In this document: piece by piece, positions 15,699-21,640 of the stretch | Layout of the letters: each line of letters opens with the position of its first letter | How positions within the stretch are numbered: position 1 is the stretch's first letter | Assembly (NCBI GenBank): GCA_021202205.1 | Contig: JAJQDJ010000159.1 | Coordinates: 1-21,640 of the forward strand | Source of the DNA: Erysipelotrichaceae bacterium | Lineage (GTDB): Bacteria > Bacillota_I > Bacilli_A > Erysipelotrichales > Coprobacillaceae | Reading direction: 5' to 3' | DNA: 21,640 nt | The notes under the pieces: model-generated | Databases searched by the model: none | What the model saw: the letters and a program-made list of their open reading frames with translations, nothing else | What the model was told of the DNA's origin: nothing | Position numbers and translations under genes: made by a program

Positions 15699-16793
15699 AT
15701 GCCGGCTTACAAGGATACCAATGGTAAATGGTATGTTAGCTATTTTAAAGTCAAATGGACTGGTGAAAAGAAAAGAACAATTAAACGTGGCTTTAAAACC
15801 AAGCGAGAAGCAGAAAAGTTTTTAGCTGAACAACGTCTTAAAGATACTAAGGATTTGGATATGACTTTTGAAATATTTGTAGAAATCTATTTAAATGATT
15901 TGGAGAATCGTATTAAAGAAAATACAATGGTAACCAAGACTTATATGATTAATAATAAGATTCTTCCTTATTTCAAAAATCTAAAAATGAATGAAATTAA
16001 TGTATCAGATGTTATTCAATGGCAAAATGAGCTTTTAGCTTATAGAGATGCTAAACAACAACCATATTCGCCAGTTTATTTAAAAACAATTCATAATCAA
16101 TTAAGTGCTATCTTTAATCATGCATGTAAAAAATATGGTTTAACAAAAAATCCAGCTAGGGATGCTGGTAACATGGGTAAAGAAACACATAAAGAGATGG
16201 AATTTTGGACAAAAGAAGAGTTTCTGAAGTTTTCAGAAGTGATGATGGATAAAGATGGTATTTATCAGGCTTTTGAAATGTTGTATTGGTGTGGATTACG
16301 ATTAGGTGAGATGTTGGCTTTAACACCTGAAGATTTTGATTTTGAAAAGGAGACTGTAAGAATAAACAAATCATATCAAAGAATTAAAGGTGAAGATGTT
16401 ATTACTGATCCTAAAACTGAAAAAAGTAAACGTGTTGTACAGATGCCACATTTTTTAGTGGAGGAGATGCAAGATTATATTGGTAGATTATATCATATTA
16501 AAAAGACTGATCGTATTTTCCTCATTACCAAATCATGGCTTCATCATGAAATGGATCGTGGTAGTAAGGAAAGTGGTGTTAAAAGAATAAGAATTCATGA
16601 TTTGAGACATTCTCATGTTTCTTTACTCATTAATATGGGATTTAGTGCACTAGCTATAGCCAATAGAGTAGGGCATGAAATAATAGTAATCACTTATCGC
16701 TATGCTTATCTGTTTCCTAATAAGGGTAAAGAGATTGCAGAAAAATTAAATGTTGAAAGAGAGGAAGTGTTTGATAATGACAGCGAAGAATAA
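15699..16793 (+). CDS. int: Tyrosine integrase of the mobile element
   Basis: A 364-residue site-specific recombinase that inserts and excises the element. An arm-binding domain of AP2-like type is at about residues 1-50 (WYVSYFKVKWTGEKKRTIKRGFKTKREAEKF region). A core-binding helical domain is at about 55-150. The catalytic domain from about 165 carries Arg201 (GLRLGEM), a lysine near 242-244 (TEKSKRVV), His300 and Arg303 (HDLRHSH), His326 (VGHE) and the nucleophile Tyr335 (YRYAYLFP). All catalytic residues are present. The family often has H in place of the Tyr in YAYLF. An AAGGTGATG ribosome site precedes the ATG. Position next to guaA suggests its target is the guaA 3' end, as known for other islands; the site itself is not proven here. 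Confidence 0.93.
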   Translation: MPAYKDTNGKWYVSYFKVKWTGEKKRTIKRGFKTKREAEKFLAEQRLKDTKDLDMTFEIFVEIYLNDLENRIKENTMVTKTYMINNKILPYFKNLKMNEINVSDVIQWQNELLAYRDAKQQPYSPVYLKTIHNQLSAIFNHACKKYGLTKNPARDAGNMGKETHKEMEFWTKEEFLKFSEVMMDKDGIYQAFEMLYWCGLRLGEMLALTPEDFDFEKETVRINKSYQRIKGEDVITDPKTEKSKRVVQMPHFLVEEMQDYIGRLYHIKKTDRIFLITKSWLHHEMDRGSKESGVKRIRIHDLRHSHVSLLINMGFSALAIANRVGHEIIVITYRYAYLFPNKGKEIAEKLNVEREEVFDNDSEE

Positions 16794-17139
16794 TGATATT
16801 CAAGGTAGACATCGCAATAAGATTGTAGCCTTTCGTATGTCGCCTCAGGAAAGTGAAGTATTAAATGCTAAAGTTAAAATGTCTGGTCTTACAAAACAGG
16901 ATTATATGATAGCTTGTTGTAATGATAAAGATATTATTGTTCAAGGAAATCCTTATGTATTTAAATCATTAAGGAATCAGTTGAAAAAGTTTATCAAGAG
17001 ATTTGAAGAAATATCGGATTTAGAAGAATTGGAATTGGATGAAGTTATTTTACTTGAGATTATGTTATCAACAATCATTGCTATGAAAGAAAAGAAAAAA
17101 GCACAAATTAAAGTCCAAAAGGAGTCACCTGAGAAATGA
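16777..17139 (+). CDS. Ribbon-helix-helix accessory protein (MobC-like)
   Basis: A 120-residue protein whose first 60 residues fit a ribbon-helix-helix DNA-binding domain: NKIVAFRMSPQESEVLNAKV, then MSGLTKQDYMIACC. The remainder is a helical, acidic then lysine-rich tail. Similar proteins accompany integrases and replication genes in mobilizable elements of Firmicutes, and may be a relaxosome or partition-like accessory factor or a regulator. The ATG at 16777 is preferred over 16750 because GAGGAAG precedes it, though the spacing is long. It overlaps the integrase end by 17 bases and its TGA overlaps the next ATG (ATGA), so it is part of one operon. The specific function is unknown. Confidence 0.65.
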   Translation: MTAKNNDIQGRHRNKIVAFRMSPQESEVLNAKVKMSGLTKQDYMIACCNDKDIIVQGNPYVFKSLRNQLKKFIKRFEEISDLEELELDEVILLEIMLSTIIAMKEKKKAQIKVQKESPEK

Positions 17140-18650
17140 AGTCCTTACAGTATAGTGAAGCTTTAATTCATGCACATAATCATTTTAAAATATTTCCGAT
17201 AAAAGTCAATTCAAAATATGAACAAGTTGTAAAAAACTGGAATAATGCTGCAACTGATAATATGAATCAAATCAATTATTGGTGGAGTCATAATCAATTT
17301 TATAATATCGGATTAAAAACTGGTAATGGTTTAATTGTTATAGAAGACCATAATAAGAAAAGCTTAACGATGGATTATCTTGATGCTTTCCCACCAACAA
17401 GAATTGTTAGAACAGTAGATGGATTTCAATTTTATTTCTATGTTGATAAAAACATCAATACCAAAATTAATATTTATGAAGATATAGATGTTTATGGTGA
17501 AGATGGATTTGTTATAGCGGCTGGAAGTGAAATAGATAAACATGTATATGAAGTTGTTTCAGATAATCCAATAGTAAGAGCAGATGAGACTGTCTATAAG
17601 TTTTTGGAAGGGATAAGGGATTTCCCCTTATCCTCTTCTCAAAACATAACATGGACAAGTGCCTTGATAATAAGTCAGCAACAGCTTAGTGGTAGTAGCG
17701 ATATCATTGAGAAACTGTTGCCTTCTGGGGTGGTCCTGTTTGCAGCACCAGCGAAAACAGGCAAAACTTTCTTTTGTATGCAGATGTCCATTACCATTGC
17801 CAATGGTGGAAATTTTTTGGGCTACCAATGTCATAAGGGCAATGTCTATTATTTAGCTTTTGAAGATCCTATCAACAATCAGATTAAACGCTTGAGAAAT
17901 TCTTCTTACCAGATTGAAAAAGGATATGACATTGAAATATGTCCACCTTATCAAAATGGTTTCAACCTTGAAGAAAAGATTATTAATTATCTTCACTATA
18001 ATCCTAATCTTAAAGCTGTGATTATTGATACCTTTGAAAAGATAAGAGAAAACACTGAAAGGACCTATGCTATCGAATATAAGGAAGTCACTTATTTTCA
18101 TGAGCTGGGATTAAAGTATCATATATCCATCGTGTTGGTAATGCATACTATCAAAAATACCAATCCAGAAAATGTATTCGCTAATATTAGTGGTTCAGCA
18201 GGTACACTTGCAGCTGCTGATGGATTATTAGTGATGCTTAAAAACAAATATAATCCACAAAACAAAACACTCTATATTGAAGGCAAGAATATTCCTACAG
18301 ATGAGATCGTTCTTACTCAGGATAAAAAGATGTGTTTTCAACTTTTGGATATCAATATCAATACTGAACAGATCGATACAGATTTAAATCTTATCATTCG
18401 TTATGTTATTAGTGTAGGCAAGTATTGTGGTCCAATAGAAAAGCTTGGTGTTGCAGCTAAAGTGGAATATATGAATGGTGTTCATTTAAGAAATCTTTTA
18501 GATAAAAATAAAGAGGTTCTAGAAGAATTCTTTATAAAATATACCATACCTCAAAGAACAACCCATTCCCGACTGGTAAGTCTTGTCTATTTTGGAGCTG
18601 ATACTATTGATGACACAAATGACGGTAATGACGCTATGACGCAATTTTAG
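17136..18650 (+). CDS. Replication protein: degenerate primase-polymerase domain plus RepA-like AAA ATPase
   Basis: A 504-residue protein. Residues 1-150 resemble bifunctional primase-polymerase domains (NIGLKTGNGLIVIEDH, AFPPTRIVRTVDGF, IDVYGEDGFVIAAGS). The catalytic acidic pair usually seen as DxD reads E70-D71-H72, and the motif II histidine is Gln98, while Asp118 of motif III is present. The primase part therefore looks inactive. Residues about 185-400 form a RecA-like RepA/AAA_25 ATPase: Walker A APAKTGKT (204-211), YLAFEDP, Walker B VIIDTF with Asp298, and LVMHT with His337. Such ATPases act as hexameric replicative helicases or loaders on plasmids and elements. The C-terminus is variable and unassigned. 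A strong AAAGGAG precedes the start. The repeat array at its 3' end could be its origin. Confidence 0.78.
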   Translation: MKSLQYSEALIHAHNHFKIFPIKVNSKYEQVVKNWNNAATDNMNQINYWWSHNQFYNIGLKTGNGLIVIEDHNKKSLTMDYLDAFPPTRIVRTVDGFQFYFYVDKNINTKINIYEDIDVYGEDGFVIAAGSEIDKHVYEVVSDNPIVRADETVYKFLEGIRDFPLSSSQNITWTSALIISQQQLSGSSDIIEKLLPSGVVLFAAPAKTGKTFFCMQMSITIANGGNFLGYQCHKGNVYYLAFEDPINNQIKRLRNSSYQIEKGYDIEICPPYQNGFNLEEKIINYLHYNPNLKAVIIDTFEKIRENTERTYAIEYKEVTYFHELGLKYHISIVLVMHTIKNTNPENVFANISGSAGTLAAADGLLVMLKNKYNPQNKTLYIEGKNIPTDEIVLTQDKKMCFQLLDININTEQIDTDLNLIIRYVISVGKYCGPIEKLGVAAKVEYMNGVHLRNLLDKNKEVLEEFFIKYTIPQRTTHSRLVSLVYFGADTIDDTNDGNDAMTQF

Positions 18651-18712
18651 CGCTCTGCTTTATACCCTGCCCCTAGAAAACTGTCATTGCGTCATAATCG
18701 TCATAATCGTCA
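18611..18712. repeat. Two-sided TGACG iteron array, candidate origin
   Basis: Four units on the plus strand (TGACA at 18611; TGACG at 18620, 18629, 18637) are spaced 9, 9 and 8 bases. Four on the minus strand (TGTCA at 18682; CGTCA at 18690, 18699, 18708) are spaced 8, 9 and 9. TATGACGCAAT (18635-18645) and ATTGCGTCATA (18686-18696) form a perfect 11-base inverted repeat. The left half lies in the last codons of the replication gene. Such iterons are typical binding sites for a replication initiator or a relaxosome protein. Confidence 0.6.
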
Positions 18713-18757
18713 CATCGTTTAGAGTAAAAACAGATGATTATTGTATCAGCAAGCAGC

Positions 18758-18799
18758 GTAATCAGGGGCCAGATTACAAAAATTTAGGGATGACCCTAA
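18758..18799. other. Paired hairpins before mobC, candidate oriT
   Basis: GTAATC (18758-18763) pairs with GATTAC (18772-18777) across AGGGGCCA. Shortly after, TTAGGG (18784-18789) pairs with CCCTAA (18794-18799) across ATGA. They lie directly before mobC and the relaxase gene, where the transfer origin normally sits in mobilizable elements. No known nick sequence was recognised. Confidence 0.4.
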
Positions 18800-18826
18800 G
18801 ACCCAAAATGAGGAGTTGATGACGAT

Positions 18827-19171
18827 ATGAGACGTGAAAAGGAAGTCAAAGTTAGATTCTTTAATGAAGAACTTGAGCAATTAGATGATTATGTAAAGCT
18901 ATCTGGTTATCCTTCCAGAGAGTCATATATGAGAGCAGTTTTGTTGAATAACAAGCCAACAGAACTGCCTCCAATTGAATATAAAAAACTTATAAATTCA
19001 TTTAATTCTGTTGGAAATAATCTTAATCAGTTGGTCAAATTAGCTTATAAAAGACCATTAATAGAAAGAGATGCTACAATCGTTTTAAATCAATTAAAAG
19101 AGCTTATAGCTTCAACAGAAGCAACGATTAGAGGTGATCATCATGGCAACAACAGCCCTATGGGCAGTTAA
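18827..19171 (+). CDS. mobC: MobC family mobilization protein
   Basis: A 114-residue relaxosome accessory protein. The N-terminal half is a ribbon-helix-helix (EKEVKVRFFNEELEQLDDYVKLSG, then SRESYMRAVLL). The second half holds the MobC signature SFNSVGNNLNQLVKLAYK and a short helix. MobC binds next to oriT and helps the relaxase to nick. The GAGGAG ribosome site lies 13 bases before the ATG. It overlaps the relaxase start by about 29 bases in another frame, a usual arrangement for mobC-mobA. The hairpins just upstream are the likely oriT. Confidence 0.85.
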   Translation: MRREKEVKVRFFNEELEQLDDYVKLSGYPSRESYMRAVLLNNKPTELPPIEYKKLINSFNSVGNNLNQLVKLAYKRPLIERDATIVLNQLKELIASTEATIRGDHHGNNSPMGS

Positions 19172-20450
19172 AAGTCGATTAGACCATCTGGTTAATTATG
19201 CATCCAATCCCGATAAGACAACAGGACTGGATGCAGCAATTAACTACATGTCCCAAGATGAAAAAACAATCAAAAAAAGATATGTCTCTTATATAAACTG
19301 TTCCTTCGATGATCCAAAAACCAGTATGGTCAATACCAAAAAACACTTCAATGACAAAAGTGAAATACTTGCATTTCATGGTTATCAGTCATTTGAAGAA
19401 GATGAAGTAGATGCTGATTTAGCTCATCAGATAGGTGTTGAATATGCACAGAAAATGTGGGGAGATCGATTCGAGGTTATTGTATCAACACATCTCGATA
19501 CTGATAATATTCATAATCACTTTTTGATTAACTCTACATCATTTGTGGATGGAAACCGTTACAGTAATACCTATAGTGATATTCAAAGAATGCGAAACAT
19601 TTCTGATGAAATATGCAGAGAACACAACTTATCTGTTATAGAAAATAAAACACATAAAGGCAAGTCAAGAAGTCAGCATTTTCATGAAAGGACATTAAGA
19701 AGTATTGTCAAAGAGGATGTCGATGATGCATTATCATTAAGCTATTACGATAAACAGTTCTATCGTGAACTTGAATTACAAGGCTATGAAATCAAAATAA
19801 CTAATAAAAATATTTCAGTAAAACATCCACTTCATGATAAGTTTATAAGATTAAAATCATTAGGTGATGAATATACAAATGAAGGTATTAGAGAAAAACT
19901 TAGCAATCCTAATAAAACCAAGTCTGATCCATTTTATATGTTCACTAACATTGGTTTTGATGCAAGACCTTATTATCAAAAATATGAAAAAAGAGAGCTA
20001 AGCGGACTACAAAAATTATATTTTCACTACCTTTATATTTTAAGAATCATTCCAAAAAATCAGGCTCACCCAGTTAATAAAATGTATCGTAAAGAACAGA
20101 TTGAAGCATTGAAAAAGCTTGATGAAATTTCAAATCAGGCTCAGATTCTTTGTGATAATGACATCAATACGCTTGAAGAATTGAATGACCATAAGAAAAA
20201 ATTAACCATTCAGGTTGAATCACTTATAACATTAAGACAGCAATATAGAAACAAAGTAAGAAGTTGTGACAGTGATGAAGAAAAAGATGAACTAAAAGCT
20301 AAAGCAAAACAATTAACACCATCAATCAGAAAACTAAATGAAGAACTTAAATATTGTGATTTTATTGAAGAAAGATCGACTCATATGAAAAAGTATATTG
20401 ATGAAATAAATCTAAATAAAAGTAAAAGGAGAACTCAGGATGCAAGATAA
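19143..20450 (+). CDS. mobA: Relaxase/mobilization nuclease (MobA/VirD2-like, MOBP type)
   Basis: A 435-residue relaxase that nicks oriT and leads the strand during conjugation through another element's transfer system. The N-terminal domain has the three-histidine metal motif HLDTDNIHNHF (His117, His124, His126) with preceding helix and LINSTSF strand. The catalytic tyrosine is expected upstream near the N-terminus; Tyr19, Tyr35, Tyr47 and Tyr50 are candidates. The C-terminal third is lysine- and glutamate-rich with coiled-coil character. The start at 19143 was chosen over the GTG at 19134 because the GAGGTG ribosome site fits the ATG. No coupling protein or type IV secretion gene is present, so the element is mobilizable and not self-transmissible, at least in this window. 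Confidence 0.9.
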   Translation: MATTALWAVKSRLDHLVNYASNPDKTTGLDAAINYMSQDEKTIKKRYVSYINCSFDDPKTSMVNTKKHFNDKSEILAFHGYQSFEEDEVDADLAHQIGVEYAQKMWGDRFEVIVSTHLDTDNIHNHFLINSTSFVDGNRYSNTYSDIQRMRNISDEICREHNLSVIENKTHKGKSRSQHFHERTLRSIVKEDVDDALSLSYYDKQFYRELELQGYEIKITNKNISVKHPLHDKFIRLKSLGDEYTNEGIREKLSNPNKTKSDPFYMFTNIGFDARPYYQKYEKRELSGLQKLYFHYLYILRIIPKNQAHPVNKMYRKEQIEALKKLDEISNQAQILCDNDINTLEELNDHKKKLTIQVESLITLRQQYRNKVRSCDSDEEKDELKAKAKQLTPSIRKLNEELKYCDFIEERSTHMKKYIDEINLNKSKRRTQDAR

Positions 20451-20736
20451 TTATAGAGAATTAACACGATTTGGAATATTAAGAAAACAGTATCTTAAGG
20501 AACAATATCCATCATTTTATGTGCAACTTTTAATCAAAAATGAATTAGATAATCATATGCAAAAGATAGATGAGGATGCTAATGATATGTATGATTTATT
20601 AATCAATCAGTATAAAAACAAATTGAACATTAATGAAGAATTAAAAGAAAAAGATCCCATAAAATGGATGCAGGAAATGAATTATATCAGACATTGTGCT
20701 GAAGAAATTGTAGTAAATGACATTATTTATTCATAA
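20440..20736 (+). CDS. tnpV: TnpV family protein
   Basis: A 98-residue protein similar to TnpV of the Tn4451 type mobilizable transposons. The recognisable stretch is GILRKQYLKEQYPSFYVQLL near the N-terminus, then IDEDANDMYDLL, and the conserved end KWMQEMNYIRHCAEEIVVNDIIYS. Relatives I know are somewhat longer, with an N-terminal segment absent here. The function of TnpV is not known. It is found in several mobilizable elements, here with a tyrosine integrase and without a serine recombinase. It overlaps the relaxase stop by eleven bases and has AAAGGAG upstream, so it is the next gene of the operon. Confidence 0.75.
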   Translation: MQDNYRELTRFGILRKQYLKEQYPSFYVQLLIKNELDNHMQKIDEDANDMYDLLINQYKNKLNINEELKEKDPIKWMQEMNYIRHCAEEIVVNDIIYS

Positions 20737-21013
20737 GAATGAGGAATGGTTATTGCAGTTGTCCAAAATAAAAGAAATCGAAAATCGAATTATTCAATTA
20801 CAGAAAGTCAAACAAATTGATAAGAAAACTAGAAATAGACTTAAAGTATTATATGAAACATGTGAGGAACAGATATTTATTATTGATAATTATGAGTTTT
20901 CAAATGTTGATTCTACTATGGATGAAGTCATTTATGAAGTTGAAAAATATGAATTATATCTTAGATGTTGGGGTAATTTAAAAGTTCATAGTATATCTGA
21001 TAGATCTAGATAA
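20717..21013 (+). CDS. Small hypothetical protein of the element
   Basis: I do not recognise this 98-residue frame. It begins inside the end of tnpV (overlap of 20 bases), with no clear ribosome site at 20717. A TTG start further in after AGGAATGG is possible. The protein is charged, with a predicted helix (LSKIKEIENRIIQLQKVKQI), a second helix (DKKTRNRLKVLYETCEEQIF) and an acidic stretch, and has no membrane segment. It sits before a terminator, at the end of the operon. It may be a helper protein of the element. Low certainty that it is translated. Confidence 0.45.
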   Translation: MTLFIHKNEEWLLQLSKIKEIENRIIQLQKVKQIDKKTRNRLKVLYETCEEQIFIIDNYEFSNVDSTMDEVIYEVEKYELYLRCWGNLKVHSISDRSR

Positions 21014-21079
21014 TTAGAAGTTATACTTGTTATTACCACCCCAGAAAAATATTGAGATAAATGAATAATGAATAATTAT

Positions 21080-21118
21080 AAAACGTATATGTCAAAATGG
21101 CATATACGTTTTATTTTA
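21080..21118 (+). terminator. Strong intrinsic terminator at the end of the mobilization operon
   Basis: AAAACGTATATG (21080-21091) pairs perfectly with CATATACGTTTT (21101-21112), extended by a T-G and a C-G pair to a five-base AAAAT loop, and is followed by ATTTTAT. The minus side is less T-rich, so it mainly ends plus-strand transcripts. Confidence 0.85.
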
Positions 21119-21179
21119 TAAATATGTTTACGTTTTATGCAAATAATTAAAGCAACAAGCAAGATTATATAAATAGATG

Positions 21180-21640
21180 TTATAAATTAAAATTCACTGT
21201 AAATGATTTATTGTTTGCTACACCAGTTGTAGTATATATTTTTCCTTTTGCAATAACAGAATAAGTTTTATTAGAGTTTTTAAAAGATCCTGTATGACTT
21301 GTCATATAAAAATAATTTGTATTATTAAGCCTTTTTACTGATACAGTTGGTGTATAAGTTGTATCAAATTGAGATCCACTATACTTATAAGTCAATGTCA
21401 TACTGTTGCGTGAGGTATAAAACATAACTGTCTTTGAAGATAATGTAGAGCGCGATGATGTGTATGCTGATACATTGATTGTATCTTCACAACTTGCCAC
21501 TGAAATGCATTCAGATTTAAATTCTTCTATATCAGTATCTAGAATATGGCTAATATAAGCTTGGTATTGTGAATTATATTTATCCTTTATCACAAGAATT
21601 TGAAGTTTTAGGTATAAATTAATAAAAATCTCATAGTTAT
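21180..21640 (-). CDS. Hypothetical protein, 5' end outside the window
   Basis: The frame is open from the right edge of the window to a TAA at 21180, so the start lies beyond 21640; a GTG at 21593 is only an internal candidate. The visible 153 residues start with a hydrophobic-basic stretch (YEIFINLYLKLQILVIKDKY), then a helical segment. A Ser/Thr/Tyr-rich beta-like C-terminal domain of about 100 residues follows (INVSAYTSSRSTLSSKTVMF, KYSGSQFDTTYTPTVSVKRL), ending in KSFTVNFNL. The composition is like extracellular beta-sandwich domains of Firmicutes, but no family is recognised and no signal peptide is visible here. The minus orientation and the terminator before it suggest it may lie outside the mobile element or be a separate unit. 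Confidence 0.55.
   Translation of the reverse strand, partial: NYEIFINLYLKLQILVIKDKYNSQYQAYISHILDTDIEEFKSECISVASCEDTINVSAYTSSRSTLSSKTVMFYTSRNSMTLTYKYSGSQFDTTYTPTVSVKRLNNTNYFYMTSHTGSFKNSNKTYSVIAKGKIYTTTGVANNKSFTVNFNL

Noticed and set aside
14741..21640. A self-transmissible conjugative element or prophage
   Set aside because: No coupling protein, type IV secretion or phage structural gene is seen; only integration, replication and mobilization genes are present.
14605..21640. A right attachment site repeating the guaA end
   Set aside because: I looked for the AATTCGAATAAATC segment on both strands to the window end and found only the near copy at 14620.
1..21640. CRISPR array, tRNA or rRNA genes
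   Set aside because: No regular repeat-spacer pattern, cloverleaf or rRNA-like conserved stretch was seen on reading; the only short-period repeats are the iterons and the integrase arm repeats.

Overview
The window is AT-rich, with Gram-positive style GGAGG ribosome sites, extended -10 promoters and short gene spacings. Protein character suggests a low-GC Firmicute, most like the Erysipelotrichia/Coprobacillaceae gut lineage. That placement is an inference from gene content and codon use, not from a marker gene. No rRNA, tRNA or CRISPR array was seen.

Positions 1-4955 hold accessory chromosomal genes. These are a zinc-type alcohol dehydrogenase (minus), which may lack its normal C-terminus, and a divergent TetR-type regulator. 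Next comes a minus-strand pair of a cytidylate-kinase-like protein and a MATE exporter. The pair is preceded by a short leader RNA with a terminator hairpin, and the MATE gene carries an in-frame TAA at codon 19. A pRiA4b ORF-3-like protein with a very acidic tail follows on the plus strand.

Positions 5000-10770 hold a five-gene tetrapyrrole/sirohaem operon: hemA, hemL, hemC, a cobA-hemD fusion, and a precorrin-2 dehydrogenase-chelatase fusion. Genes overlap or nearly touch, and one extended -10 promoter lies upstream. Four of the five genes are broken. hemA has a frameshift and lacks its catalytic central block, hemL has an in-frame TAA, and cobA-hemD and the dehydrogenase-chelatase each have a one-base frameshift. 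Only hemC is intact, and hemB is absent from the cluster. Several independent lesions in one pathway, beside undamaged neighbours, suggest a decaying pathway more than random sequencing error.

Positions 10781-14645 hold a LysR regulator (minus) and the purine genes purA and guaA (plus), all intact, closed by a strong terminator.

Positions 14650 to about 21010 hold an integrative mobilizable element next to the 3' end of guaA. It contains an XRE repressor facing a small excisionase-like gene, with operator-like palindromes between them. Then follow a tyrosine integrase, a ribbon-helix-helix accessory protein, a primase-like/AAA replication protein with apparently lost primase residues, MobC, a MobA relaxase, TnpV and one orphan small protein. 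Between the replication gene and mobC lies a two-sided array of TGACG repeats and two hairpins, a good candidate for an origin of replication and/or transfer. No cargo gene is recognisable and no right attachment site was found. The window ends inside a minus-strand gene of unknown function.
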